DNA from: DASZHC01 sp035938215
Lineage (GTDB): Bacteria; Verrucomicrobiota; Verrucomicrobiia; Chthoniobacterales; JAFAMB01
Length of the DNA stretch: 9,393 nucleotides
Assembly: GCA_035938215.1 (NCBI GenBank)
Contig: DASZHC010000280.1
Location: forward strand, 1 to 9,393
Direction of reading: 5' to 3'
Shown here: positions 1 through 6,000 of the stretch, piece after piece
Layout: every line of letters begins with the position of its first letter
Numbering within the stretch: the first letter of the stretch is position 1
Translations under genes and position numbers: made by a program
Notes under the pieces: model-generated
What the model saw: the letters and a program-made list of their open reading frames with translations, nothing else
Database searches by the model: none
Told to the model about the DNA's origin: nothing

Positions 1-10
1 AGTCACTAGC

Positions 11-484
11 ATGAACGATTTGCTGGATATTTCGAGCGATACCTACTTTATGGGGCAAGCTTTACGCCAGGCGCGAAAAGCTGAATTGCAAAATGAGGTC
101 CCTGTCGGCGCAGTAATCGTTCGCGAGCAGCAAATCATTGCGCGATCCTGGAACCAAGTTGAAACCTTGAAAGATGCGACAGCACATGCCGAAATGCTCG
201 CGATAACGCAGGCTGAAAGCGCGGTTGGTGACTGGCGATTGAATGAGTGCGATCTGTACGTGACCAAGGAACCTTGTCCGATGTGCGCCGGCGCAATCGT
301 CAATGCGCGATTGCGCCGGGTGATTTTCGGATGTTCGGATCCGAAGATCGGAGCGGCTGGCGGGATGATTAACATCCTGCAGATGCCTCCCTTGAATCAT
401 CAATGTGAAATCACTTCCGGCGTCAGAGAAGCCGAGTGCAGAGAAATGCTGCAGCGTTTTTTCCGAGCTCGGCGTCCGCCTTGA
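11..484 (+). CDS. tadA: tRNA adenosine(34) deaminase TadA
   Basis: Deaminates adenosine at the wobble position (A34 to inosine), in bacteria mainly in tRNA-Arg(ACG), so that one tRNA reads several CGN codons; cytoplasmic homodimer with one zinc per subunit. The 157-residue protein has the full cytidine/deoxycytidylate deaminase-type zinc site: HAE with zinc ligand H59 and proton-shuttle E61, and PCPMC with ligands C89 and C92. The N-terminal FMxxALxxA helix (about 13-21) and the VPVGAVIV strand (30-37) are typical of TadA, as is the length. The first ATG is chosen because the family normally has a short helix before the FMxxAL block; only 10 nt lie upstream, so promoter and ribosome site cannot be judged. 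It converges with queA, another enzyme acting on the wobble base. The zinc motifs and the length make the assignment firm. Confidence 0.96.
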   Translation: MNDLLDISSDTYFMGQALRQARKAELQNEVPVGAVIVREQQIIARSWNQVETLKDATAHAEMLAITQAESAVGDWRLNECDLYVTKEPCPMCAGAIVNARLRRVIFGCSDPKIGAAGGMINILQMPPLNHQCEITSGVREAECREMLQRFFRARRPP

Positions 485-652
485 AAGGCACGTTATCGCA
501 ATACCTACCTACGAATGTGCGACTTGTACAAGAAACTTGCGATCGGGCCTCCCTCATTGGTCCGCCTCGTAGAACGGCCGGCTCGGGGATCCAGCCCTCC
601 TAGCTTAGCTTAAGTAAGTTCCCGGAGAGCAGCATCGGTCTTCGGTGCGCCT

Positions 653-1633
653 TTAACGTACGAGCATGCAATCACCGTAACTGAAAAATCGGTATCGCTC
701 TTTGACCGCCTCACGGTATGCCTCTAGAACAAATTCGCGGCCCGCAAACGCGGCCGCTAGCATCAGCAGCGTCGATCTAGGCAAGTGAAAGTTGGTTAAG
801 AGCGAGTCAACACGCTGGAACTCAAAAGGAGGATAGATGAACATATCCGTTCGGCTTTTGCCGGGACGGATTTCGCCGAATTGCCGCATCAGACTTTCGA
901 TGGTTCTGACCGTTGTCGTTCCAACGGCAAGAATCTTCCGTGCCGCACTAATATTTGCTGCGGCGTTTTTCGAGACCTCGAATTCCTCGAAATGCATTCG
1001 GTGATCGGTGACGTTCTTGTCCTTGACCGGTTTGAAGGTTCCGGCGCCTACATGGAGGGTGATGAATTCGTGTGGCAGCCGATCGAGCATATCAGACGTA
1101 AAATGCAGGCCTGCGGTCGGCGCGGCGATCGCTCCCGGTCTTGACGCGTAGACCGTCTGGTATCGTTCGCGATCAATGGCCTCTTCCTTCCTGGCTATGT
1201 AAGGAGGGAGGGCAAGTTCACCAACCTGTTCAGGGTTAATCGCCGAATCAAAGCGAATCAGGCGATAGCCTTCACTAAGTATCTCCAGAACTTTGCTCGA
1301 CAATCCCTGAATAGTAAAGGTACGCCCCTCTTGGAACCATTTGCCAGGACGAACCAAGCATCGCCACGTGAGAGGGTCGACTCGCTCCAGAAGCAGCAAT
1401 TCCGCGTTGCGGTCCGGAAAACGGATCCGAGCCGGAACGACCTTGGTGTCGTTTAAGACAAGGAGCTCCCCCGGCTCCACGAGATCGATGAGGTCGCCAA
1501 AATGCAGATGGCTCACCCGCTGCTCCCGCCGATCAAGAAGCATCATCCGAGACTCGTCCCTGCGCGGCGCTGGATACAGCGCTATGAGATCCTCAGACAA
1601 TTCGTAGTCATAGTCAGCCGTTCGTACACTCAT
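653..1633 (-). CDS. queA: S-adenosylmethionine:tRNA ribosyltransferase-isomerase QueA
   Basis: Transfers and isomerises the ribosyl part of S-adenosylmethionine onto 7-aminomethyl-7-deazaguanine at position 34 of tRNA, giving epoxyqueuosine; the penultimate step of queuosine synthesis, in the cytoplasm. The 326-residue protein shows the family signatures in order: the N-terminal DYDYELSEDLIALYP block (7-21) with the following RRDESRMM (24-31), GAIAAPTAGLHFT (167-179), the VGTTTVRTIES block (237-247), LTNFHLPRSTLLML (279-292) and a C-terminal YRFFSYGDCML (314-324). It is slightly shorter than many homologues (about 340-350) but no motif is missing. The start is the only methionine before the conserved DYDY block; no clear Shine-Dalgarno sequence precedes it. 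It begins 34 nt after the stop of the upstream prolyl isomerase gene, so the two are probably co-transcribed. Other queuosine genes (tgt, queG) are not in the window. Confidence 0.96.
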   Translation of the reverse strand: MSVRTADYDYELSEDLIALYPAPRRDESRMMLLDRREQRVSHLHFGDLIDLVEPGELLVLNDTKVVPARIRFPDRNAELLLLERVDPLTWRCLVRPGKWFQEGRTFTIQGLSSKVLEILSEGYRLIRFDSAINPEQVGELALPPYIARKEEAIDRERYQTVYASRPGAIAAPTAGLHFTSDMLDRLPHEFITLHVGAGTFKPVKDKNVTDHRMHFEEFEVSKNAAANISAARKILAVGTTTVRTIESLMRQFGEIRPGKSRTDMFIYPPFEFQRVDSLLTNFHLPRSTLLMLAAAFAGREFVLEAYREAVKERYRFFSYGDCMLVR

Positions 1634-1667
1634 TTAGTGCGTCTAGAAACTGGTGCTGGATGCGACC

Positions 1668-2231
1668 CTACCTGCCCTGCGTGCTTATCGGTGGTCCCAG
1701 CCTGTTCCCAAATTTCTGGTCCAGCACTTTGTTCCACTCTTTGAGCCGGACTTTTTGTTCGATAAATAATGCTTCGGGCGAGTCTAAAATCTCAATCGAC
1801 TCGATTTTATCGCCAACTGCGATTTTCGACGCTACGTCGTTCCCTTTTGTCACCCGTCCGAAAATCGAGTAGCTACCGTCGAGCATTTTGACGTGCTCGG
1901 GTCTGAGCGAGTCGATTGTTATGTAAAATTGACTGCCATTCGTGTTAGGGCCCGCATTTGCCATCGCCATGACCCCGACGGTAGCGTGAGAGACCGAGGA
2001 ATCGGTTTCGTTTTCAAAGCGGTAACCGGGACCGCCCCTTCCCGTCCCGAGCGGATCGCCCCCCTGTATCACGAAACGAGGGACAACCCGATGAAAAGTC
2101 AGCTCGTTGTAAAATCTTCGCGAAGCGAGGTTCAAAAAATTCGCAGTTGTCACCGGAGCTTTAGCAGGATAAAGCGTCGCTTCAATATCCCCCTTGGCCG
2201 TGTGAATCAGGATTCGGATGTCGTTGAGCAT
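1668..2231 (-). CDS. Cyclophilin-type peptidyl-prolyl cis-trans isomerase, cytoplasmic
   Basis: Catalyses cis-trans isomerisation of peptidyl-prolyl bonds during protein folding. With the start at 2231 the protein has 187 residues. The cyclophilin fold is clear: FHRVVPRFVIQGGDP (46-60) supplies the catalytic arginine R48 together with F53 and Q56, then GTGRGGPGYRFENE (62-75), a GVMAMANAGPNTNGSQFYIT block (86-105) and LDGSYSIFGRV (117-127). The position equivalent to M61 of human cyclophilin A is V54, and the cyclosporin-contact Trp/His is replaced by Ser, as in many bacterial cyclophilins. No signal peptide or lipobox is present, so it should act in the cytoplasm. About 38 charged residues (150-187) follow the cyclophilin core. 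An earlier in-frame ATG at 2369 would add 46 residues without family similarity and run through the aguB leader; the ATG at 2231 has a good AGAGGG site. Probably co-transcribed with queA. Specific symbol (ppiA/ppiB) cannot be chosen. Confidence 0.93.
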   Translation of the reverse strand: MLNDIRILIHTAKGDIEATLYPAKAPVTTANFLNLASRRFYNELTFHRVVPRFVIQGGDPLGTGRGGPGYRFENETDSSVSHATVGVMAMANAGPNTNGSQFYITIDSLRPEHVKMLDGSYSIFGRVTKGNDVASKIAVGDKIESIEILDSPEALFIEQKVRLKEWNKVLDQKFGNRLGPPISTQGR

Positions 2232-2239
2232 TAGGACCA

Positions 2240-2245
2240 CCCTCT
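2240..2245 (-). promoter_or_regulatory. Ribosome binding site deciding the prolyl isomerase start
   Basis: On the minus strand AGAGGG lies 8 nt upstream of the ATG at 2231. This supports 2231 over the longer in-frame ATG at 2369, whose extra residues look unlike any cyclophilin N-terminus. Confidence 0.7.
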
Positions 2246-2375
2246 GTCGCAACCGCAGCGAAGCCAATGGAAAAAGCAGAAGCGGTTCTTCTTCAAATAT
2301 TCGCAATTCCTTTGATTCGCAACAAAAGGCATCTTGTTTCGGCGACAGGACACCAATATCCTGCCCCAAAACACT

Positions 2376-2380
2376 GGAAG
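2376..2380 (+). promoter_or_regulatory. Ribosome binding site deciding the aguB start
   Basis: GGAAG lies 6 nt before the ATG at 2387. The protein from this ATG begins MLKVGLIQ, the normal N-terminal strand of nitrilase-superfamily amidases. The longer reading from ATG 2267 adds 40 residues with no family resemblance. Confidence 0.7.
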
Positions 2381-2386
2381 ACCGTA

Positions 2387-3259
2387 ATGCTTAAGGTTGG
2401 GCTGATTCAGATGCACTGCTCGATTAATCGAGAGGAAAATATTGATCGCGCGGAAGCTAAGGTAAGGGAAGCCGCGGCGCGCGGCGCAAAAATCATATGT
2501 TTACCGGAGATCTTCACCACGATCTATTTTTGCCAGGTAGAAGACCATAAGTATTTCCAGCTGGCCGAAGAGATTCCGGGACCAACGATTGCCCGTTTCC
2601 AGACTCTCGCCGCAGAAATCGACGCGGCGATCGTTGCTCCTTTGTTCGAAAAGCGGGCATCCGGTCTCTATCACAATTCGGCGGCGATCATCGACGCGGG
2701 CGGATCCTACCTCGGAAAATACCGAAAAATGCACATCCCCGATGATCCTCTCTTCTATGAAAAGTTCTATTTCACTCCCGGCGATTTAGGTTTCAGATCC
2801 TGGAAAACGAAGGGAGCAACGATCGGGGTCTTGATCTGCTGGGATCAGTGGTACCCGGAAGGGGCTCGTCTCACCGCTCTACGAGGTGCGGAAATCCTTT
2901 TCTATCCGACAGCCATTGGCTGGCATCCTTCCGAAAAGAAAGAGTACGGCGCGCGGCAACATGCATCTTGGGAGACAATTCAGCGTAGCCACGCGATCGC
3001 CAATGGGTGTTTCGTTGCGGTGCCGAATCGCAGTGGATCCGAGGCGCCGGACGGAGGTGATGGAATCGAGTTCTGGGGTCAAAGCTTTGTCGCGGATCCT
3101 TCGGGGCAAATCATCGCCAAAGCAAGTGCGGATCAGGAAGAGGTGCTTATTGCAGAAATCGATTTGTCACTGGTGGACCAGCAACGAACCCATTGGCCCT
3201 TCTTGCGTGATCGCCGGATCGATGCCTACGAGGAAATTAACAAGAGGTACATTGATTAG
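2387..3259 (+). CDS. aguB: N-carbamoylputrescine amidase AguB
   Basis: Hydrolyses N-carbamoylputrescine to putrescine, carbon dioxide and ammonia, the last step of the agmatine route to putrescine; cytoplasmic nitrilase-superfamily oligomer. From the ATG at 2387 the protein has 290 residues, the usual length. The catalytic triad is visible: E41 in CLPEIF, K114 in KYRKMHIPDD and the nucleophile C151 in GVLICWDQWYPE. The block ILFYPTAIGWHP (170-181), the QRSHAIANG segment (199-207) and GIEFWGQSF (226-234) followed by DPSG are typical of plant and bacterial N-carbamoylputrescine amidases rather than of other nitrilases. The next gene on the same strand, 57 nt downstream, is agmatine deiminase, which makes its substrate; this context settles the substrate better than sequence alone. 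An arginine decarboxylase to make agmatine is not in the window. Confidence 0.95.
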   Translation: MLKVGLIQMHCSINREENIDRAEAKVREAAARGAKIICLPEIFTTIYFCQVEDHKYFQLAEEIPGPTIARFQTLAAEIDAAIVAPLFEKRASGLYHNSAAIIDAGGSYLGKYRKMHIPDDPLFYEKFYFTPGDLGFRSWKTKGATIGVLICWDQWYPEGARLTALRGAEILFYPTAIGWHPSEKKEYGARQHASWETIQRSHAIANGCFVAVPNRSGSEAPDGGDGIEFWGQSFVADPSGQIIAKASADQEEVLIAEIDLSLVDQQRTHWPFLRDRRIDAYEEINKRYID

Positions 3260-3282
3260 CCACACCTCGAAAACCCATTTGT

Positions 3283-3289
3283 AAAGGAG
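3283..3289 (+). promoter_or_regulatory. Strong Shine-Dalgarno-like AAAGGAG, unusually far from the aguA ATG
   Basis: A perfect AAAGGAG lies in the aguB-aguA gap, but 27 nt separate it from the annotated aguA ATG at 3317, far beyond normal spacing. No ATG, GTG or TTG stands at a suitable distance. A CTG at 3301 does, but it is in another frame. Either the leader folds to shorten the gap, or initiation is elsewhere, or the match is fortuitous. Confidence 0.35.
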
Positions 3290-3316
3290 CTTCACCGGAA
3301 CTGCCTTCCAGCAACT

Positions 3317-4369
3317 ATGAGCACGAACGTTTCTCCGGATTCGCCGGGCGGGCAGGGGTATAGGATGCCTGCGGAGTGGGAACCGCATGAAGCGACCTGG
3401 CTATCCTGGCCGCACAGGGAAGGGATAAGCTTTCCCGATTCCTATGACTCGGTGATGCCGACTTTTGTTCAGATGGTCAGCGCTCTTCGGGAATCAGAGA
3501 AGGTCCGCATTAACGTAATGGACTACGACCAGGAGGAACAGGTTCGCTTTTTGTTAAGGGATACGGATACAGCACATGTTGAGTTTTTCCATATACCAAC
3601 AAACGAGCCATGGTGTCGCGACCACGGTCCGATCTTCATTAAACGTGAACAGAAACCCAGGCTCGCGATTCTTGATTGGGCTTACAACGCGTGGGGTGGG
3701 AAGTATCCGCCATTCGATCTCGATGATGTCGTACCGACAAGAATTGCAGAGCGACTGCAAGTCCCTGTATATTATCCGAAATTGGTCATGGAGGGCGGCT
3801 CAATCGACGTGAACGGTTCCGGTAGCCTGCTAACCACGACCGCCTGCCTTCTCAATCCCAATCGCAATCCGGACAGCTCCAAGGCCGAAATCGAACAGAG
3901 CCTTTGCGACAACCTGGGGGTGAGCCAGATTTTATGGCTTGGCGACGGGATCGAGGGTGACGATACAGATGGACACATCGATGACATCACAAGATTCGTT
4001 GGTCGCGCTACTGTTGTGACTGCGGTTGAGGATGATCCGCAAGATAGAAACTATGAACCGCTTCGGTCAAATCTGAAACTGCTGAAGACAATGAAAGATG
4101 AGAGAGGAGAACCGTTGCATGTCATTGCGCTTCCGATGCCGCCGCACATCGAGAAAGGAGACAGGCGGCTCCCGGCAAGTTATGCGAATTTCTACATCGG
4201 AAATACGGTTGTGCTTCTTCCCGTGTTTAATTCTCGAAAGGACCAGCGCGCGATTGGAATCCTGCAAAGTTGTTTTCCTACGCGGAAGATTGTTCCCATC
4301 GATTGCCGTGAACTGTTATGGGGGCTCGGCGCCTTTCACTGCCTGACTCAGCAGCAACCGGCAACGTGA
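3317..4369 (+). CDS. aguA: Agmatine deiminase AguA
   Basis: Converts agmatine and water to N-carbamoylputrescine and ammonia, the substrate of the adjacent AguB; cytoplasmic member of the guanidino-group modifying (pentein) superfamily related to peptidylarginine deiminase. The 350-residue protein has the expected landmarks: RMPAEWEPHEATWLSWP (16-32), the NEPWCRDHGPIF block (96-107) with R101-D102, VMEGGSIDVNG (157-167), DTDGHIDDITRF (216-227) with catalytic H220, and the C-terminal GAFHCLTQQQP with nucleophile C342. The GYRMPAEWEPH region normally lies some 10-20 residues inside the protein, which supports the ATG at 3317; M17 at 3365, preceded by AGGGG six nt upstream, is a credible alternative. 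Transcribed with aguB and converges on ftsZ. A generic peptidylarginine-deiminase-like activity is the only alternative and is disfavoured by the aguB neighbour. Confidence 0.95.
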   Translation: MSTNVSPDSPGGQGYRMPAEWEPHEATWLSWPHREGISFPDSYDSVMPTFVQMVSALRESEKVRINVMDYDQEEQVRFLLRDTDTAHVEFFHIPTNEPWCRDHGPIFIKREQKPRLAILDWAYNAWGGKYPPFDLDDVVPTRIAERLQVPVYYPKLVMEGGSIDVNGSGSLLTTTACLLNPNRNPDSSKAEIEQSLCDNLGVSQILWLGDGIEGDDTDGHIDDITRFVGRATVVTAVEDDPQDRNYEPLRSNLKLLKTMKDERGEPLHVIALPMPPHIEKGDRRLPASYANFYIGNTVVLLPVFNSRKDQRAIGILQSCFPTRKIVPIDCRELLWGLGAFHCLTQQQPAT

Positions 4370-4433
4370 GGAAGCCGTGCCCGGAGATCCGGCCCTGGCT
4401 GTCTGCCTCGCGAGAACGATTGGGATTGCGACT

Positions 4434-4522
4434 GGGAGGGACGGCCTCCGTGCCGTCCGACTAATCGTTTCTGGCGCCCGTAAGAAGGAGTAAAATGGGA
4501 CAGCACGGAGGCCGTCCCTCCC
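4434..4522. repeat. REPIN-like inverted repeat pair between aguA and ftsZ
   Basis: Two GC-rich 25-nt arms, 4434-4458 and 4498-4522, are reverse complements with one mismatch (C4454 against A4502), giving 20 uninterrupted base pairs plus 4 more around a 39-nt loop (4459-4497). Each arm also folds on itself: in the left arm GGACGGC (4438-4444) pairs with GCCGTCC (4452-4458) around a 6-nt loop; the right arm does the same with an A-C mismatch. Palindromic units in inverted orientation are the architecture of REP doublets (REPINs), which spread with RAYT-type transposases. None is encoded here. The position between two convergent genes is typical; the hairpin could also stop read-through or protect 3' ends, although no T-tract follows on either strand. 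Membership of a genome-wide family is inference because only one doublet is present. Confidence 0.75.
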
Positions 4523-4599
4523 CGACGCAGTTTGGGGAGTCAACTAACTATGGGTTAACTAAACTAACTCCTTCAATTATCTCTAACGCAAACCCGTTG

Positions 4600-5991
4600 T
4601 CACCTGACCTTGACGTTCTTTCGTAGGAACGTGGGAACATCAAGGTCCTGCCCGTCAATAATCGTGGGTTCGCTCTTTTCGAATCGACCGCGCGACACCG
4701 GTTCAAATTGCAGCGTTTCCTGTTTCGCTTCCGCCTTCTTGGAAGCCGGGGTTTGCGTCTTTGGCTCGGATTTGAAGAGGGCGCGAGTCGCCGTCGGCTT
4801 CTGCGCTTCGTTTTCTTCCCGCGGAAGATTCAGCTCCTGTCTTGGCGGTTCCGGCTGATCGGATATCGCTTTTGCGGGATCACCGTTTGCAGTCGCAGGA
4901 ACCGGTTCGGAAACGGATGGAGGAGGCAATGCTTGGGTCTTTTGCGTTTGGGGCGAGGCCGTTCTCATCGAGCCCACTGGCTTGGTGGGAATGTGTTGAG
5001 CGGGCTTCATGGAGCTCTCTCCCAGAGCGCTCAGGATCGAGACAGAAAGCTGATTTCCCATTCGTGACTCGATAGCAATTCCCATGAATAAATGCGTTTG
5101 ATCGCTAATGTGCCGGTTCAGTTCCTCCATGATGATCTGGACTTCGCCAAATGTAACATTTGTGCCGCCACGAATATGTACAATCGCATGAAACGCTTCT
5201 TCGAGCAGCGCGCCCCGGTTCATCAACGGATTTTTCAAGGCTTTTGCCAGCGCATCGTGCGCACGATTCTCTCCCTCGGCATCCCCGTAGCCGAACAGGG
5301 CGCGAGCATCGCTATTTCGCAGGACGCTGCACACATCATCGAAACCAATGTGCAATAGGCCCGGTCGTTGAAGAATGGAAGCAACCGAACGTATACTTTG
5401 GGAAATCGTCAGATCCGCGGCCGCGAATGCTTCATGAATTCCCATGCGCGGGAGCGTGATCTCCGCCATCCTGTCATTTTCGAAACAAATAACGGCATCA
5501 GCTATGGCGCGAAGGCTGGAAAGACTCTCCTCGGCTTGCGCGCAACGCCGACGCCCTTCGAAGCTAAAGGGCAATGCCGCAAAAACGAGTACCAGTGAAT
5601 TATCTTCCTTGGCCAGCTGCGCAACTATCGGTGCGGCCCCTGAACCGGTGCCACCCCCCAATCCGACACAAATGAAAATTACAGTCCCGCCCTCAAGAAC
5701 GGACCGAATCTCATCTGTCGCCTCCTCAGCCGCCGCGTATCCCAGCTCGGGGTCCCCGCCGGAGCCGAGACCGCGGGTGAGATTTCGACCTAATTGTACC
5801 TTGTGCGCCGCAACCGACGCGGTCAGGGATTGAACATCCGTGTTGATTGCGACCAACTCCGCGCCCTCGATGCCATCAAGCATCACGCGGTCTAAAACGT
5901 TTGACCCCGCACCGCCGACACCAACCACTTTGATATAAATGGGGTCGCCCGGGTTTTCCTCTCGATCATACTGCCGGTTTAGTTGCACCAT
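4600..5991 (-). CDS. ftsZ: Cell division protein FtsZ, divergent
   Basis: Tubulin-like GTPase that assembles the cytoplasmic Z-ring. In the 463-residue protein the GTP-binding domain shows GVGGAGSN (24-31), INTDVQSL (49-56), LTRGLGSGGDPELG (71-84), the tubulin signature GGGTGSG (112-118), PFSFEGRRR (141-149) and the END segment (171-173). The T7 loop, usually PGLxNxDFxDV, reads PGLLHIGFDDV (210-220): Asn is H214 and the first Asp is G216, while the last Asp is kept as D219. Helix 7 before it also differs from consensus. A long Pro/Gln/Glu/Lys-rich linker (about 325-447) leads to the conserved tail DLDVPTFLRKNVKVR, whose first part normally binds FtsA. It starts 9 nt after the ftsA stop with only a weak ribosome site, so coupled translation is likely. 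No frameshift or stop is seen. Identity is certain; normal GTPase activity is not. Confidence 0.96.
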   Translation of the reverse strand: MVQLNRQYDREENPGDPIYIKVVGVGGAGSNVLDRVMLDGIEGAELVAINTDVQSLTASVAAHKVQLGRNLTRGLGSGGDPELGYAAAEEATDEIRSVLEGGTVIFICVGLGGGTGSGAAPIVAQLAKEDNSLVLVFAALPFSFEGRRRCAQAEESLSSLRAIADAVICFENDRMAEITLPRMGIHEAFAAADLTISQSIRSVASILQRPGLLHIGFDDVCSVLRNSDARALFGYGDAEGENRAHDALAKALKNPLMNRGALLEEAFHAIVHIRGGTNVTFGEVQIIMEELNRHISDQTHLFMGIAIESRMGNQLSVSILSALGESSMKPAQHIPTKPVGSMRTASPQTQKTQALPPPSVSEPVPATANGDPAKAISDQPEPPRQELNLPREENEAQKPTATRALFKSEPKTQTPASKKAEAKQETLQFEPVSRGRFEKSEPTIIDGQDLDVPTFLRKNVKVR

Positions 5992-6000
5992 ATTGCTCTG

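Larger units (their letters stand above)
2232..2386. other. Divergent intergenic region between prolyl isomerase and aguB
   Basis: A 155 bp spacer separates two divergently transcribed units and must hold promoters for both the isomerase-queA unit and aguBA. It is AT-richer around 2285-2340. I see no -10/-35 pair good enough to name; an isolated CAATAT at 2354-2359 is the best plus-strand -10 candidate but has no matching -35 at normal spacing. No riboswitch or leader RNA fold is recognised, and an in-frame plus-strand ATG at 2267 is not considered the aguB start. Confidence 0.5.

Noticed and set aside
581..600. Resemblance between GGGGATCCAGCCC near 584 and GGAGATCCGGCCC near 4383, considered as a second repeat family.
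   Set aside because: The match is short and imperfect, lacks the paired arms seen at 4434-4522, and may be chance in GC-rich gaps.
632..648. Hairpin GCATCG / CGGTGC with a 5-nt loop between tadA and queA, considered as a terminator.
   Set aside because: The stem is only 6 bp with one G-T pair, and just three T residues follow on the plus strand; on the minus strand the wobble becomes a C-A mismatch. Too weak to annotate.
485..652. Possible small RNA or tRNA in the tadA-queA gap (GC-rich part 545-600).
   Set aside because: I looked for a T-loop, CCA end, anticodon stem and the SRP RNA GGAAGNAGC-type core on both strands and found none. Nothing recognisable is left in this gap.
1893..2234. 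A 113-codon plus-strand frame antisense to the prolyl isomerase.
   Set aside because: It lies wholly opposite well-conserved cyclophilin motifs and shows no domain or ribosome site of its own.
2232..2369. N-terminal extension of the prolyl isomerase from ATG 2369, with a hydrophobic LLLFPLASL run that could look like a signal peptide.
   Set aside because: The hydrophobic run is short, preceded by about 28 residues with acidic charges (EEE), has no cleavage site, and a good ribosome site favours the start at 2231.
4600..5991. FtsZ considered as a BtubA/B-type bacterial tubulin.
   Set aside because: The LTRGLGSGGDPELG block, PFSFEGRRR and the C-terminal DLDVPTF peptide are FtsZ-specific, and the gene follows ftsA.
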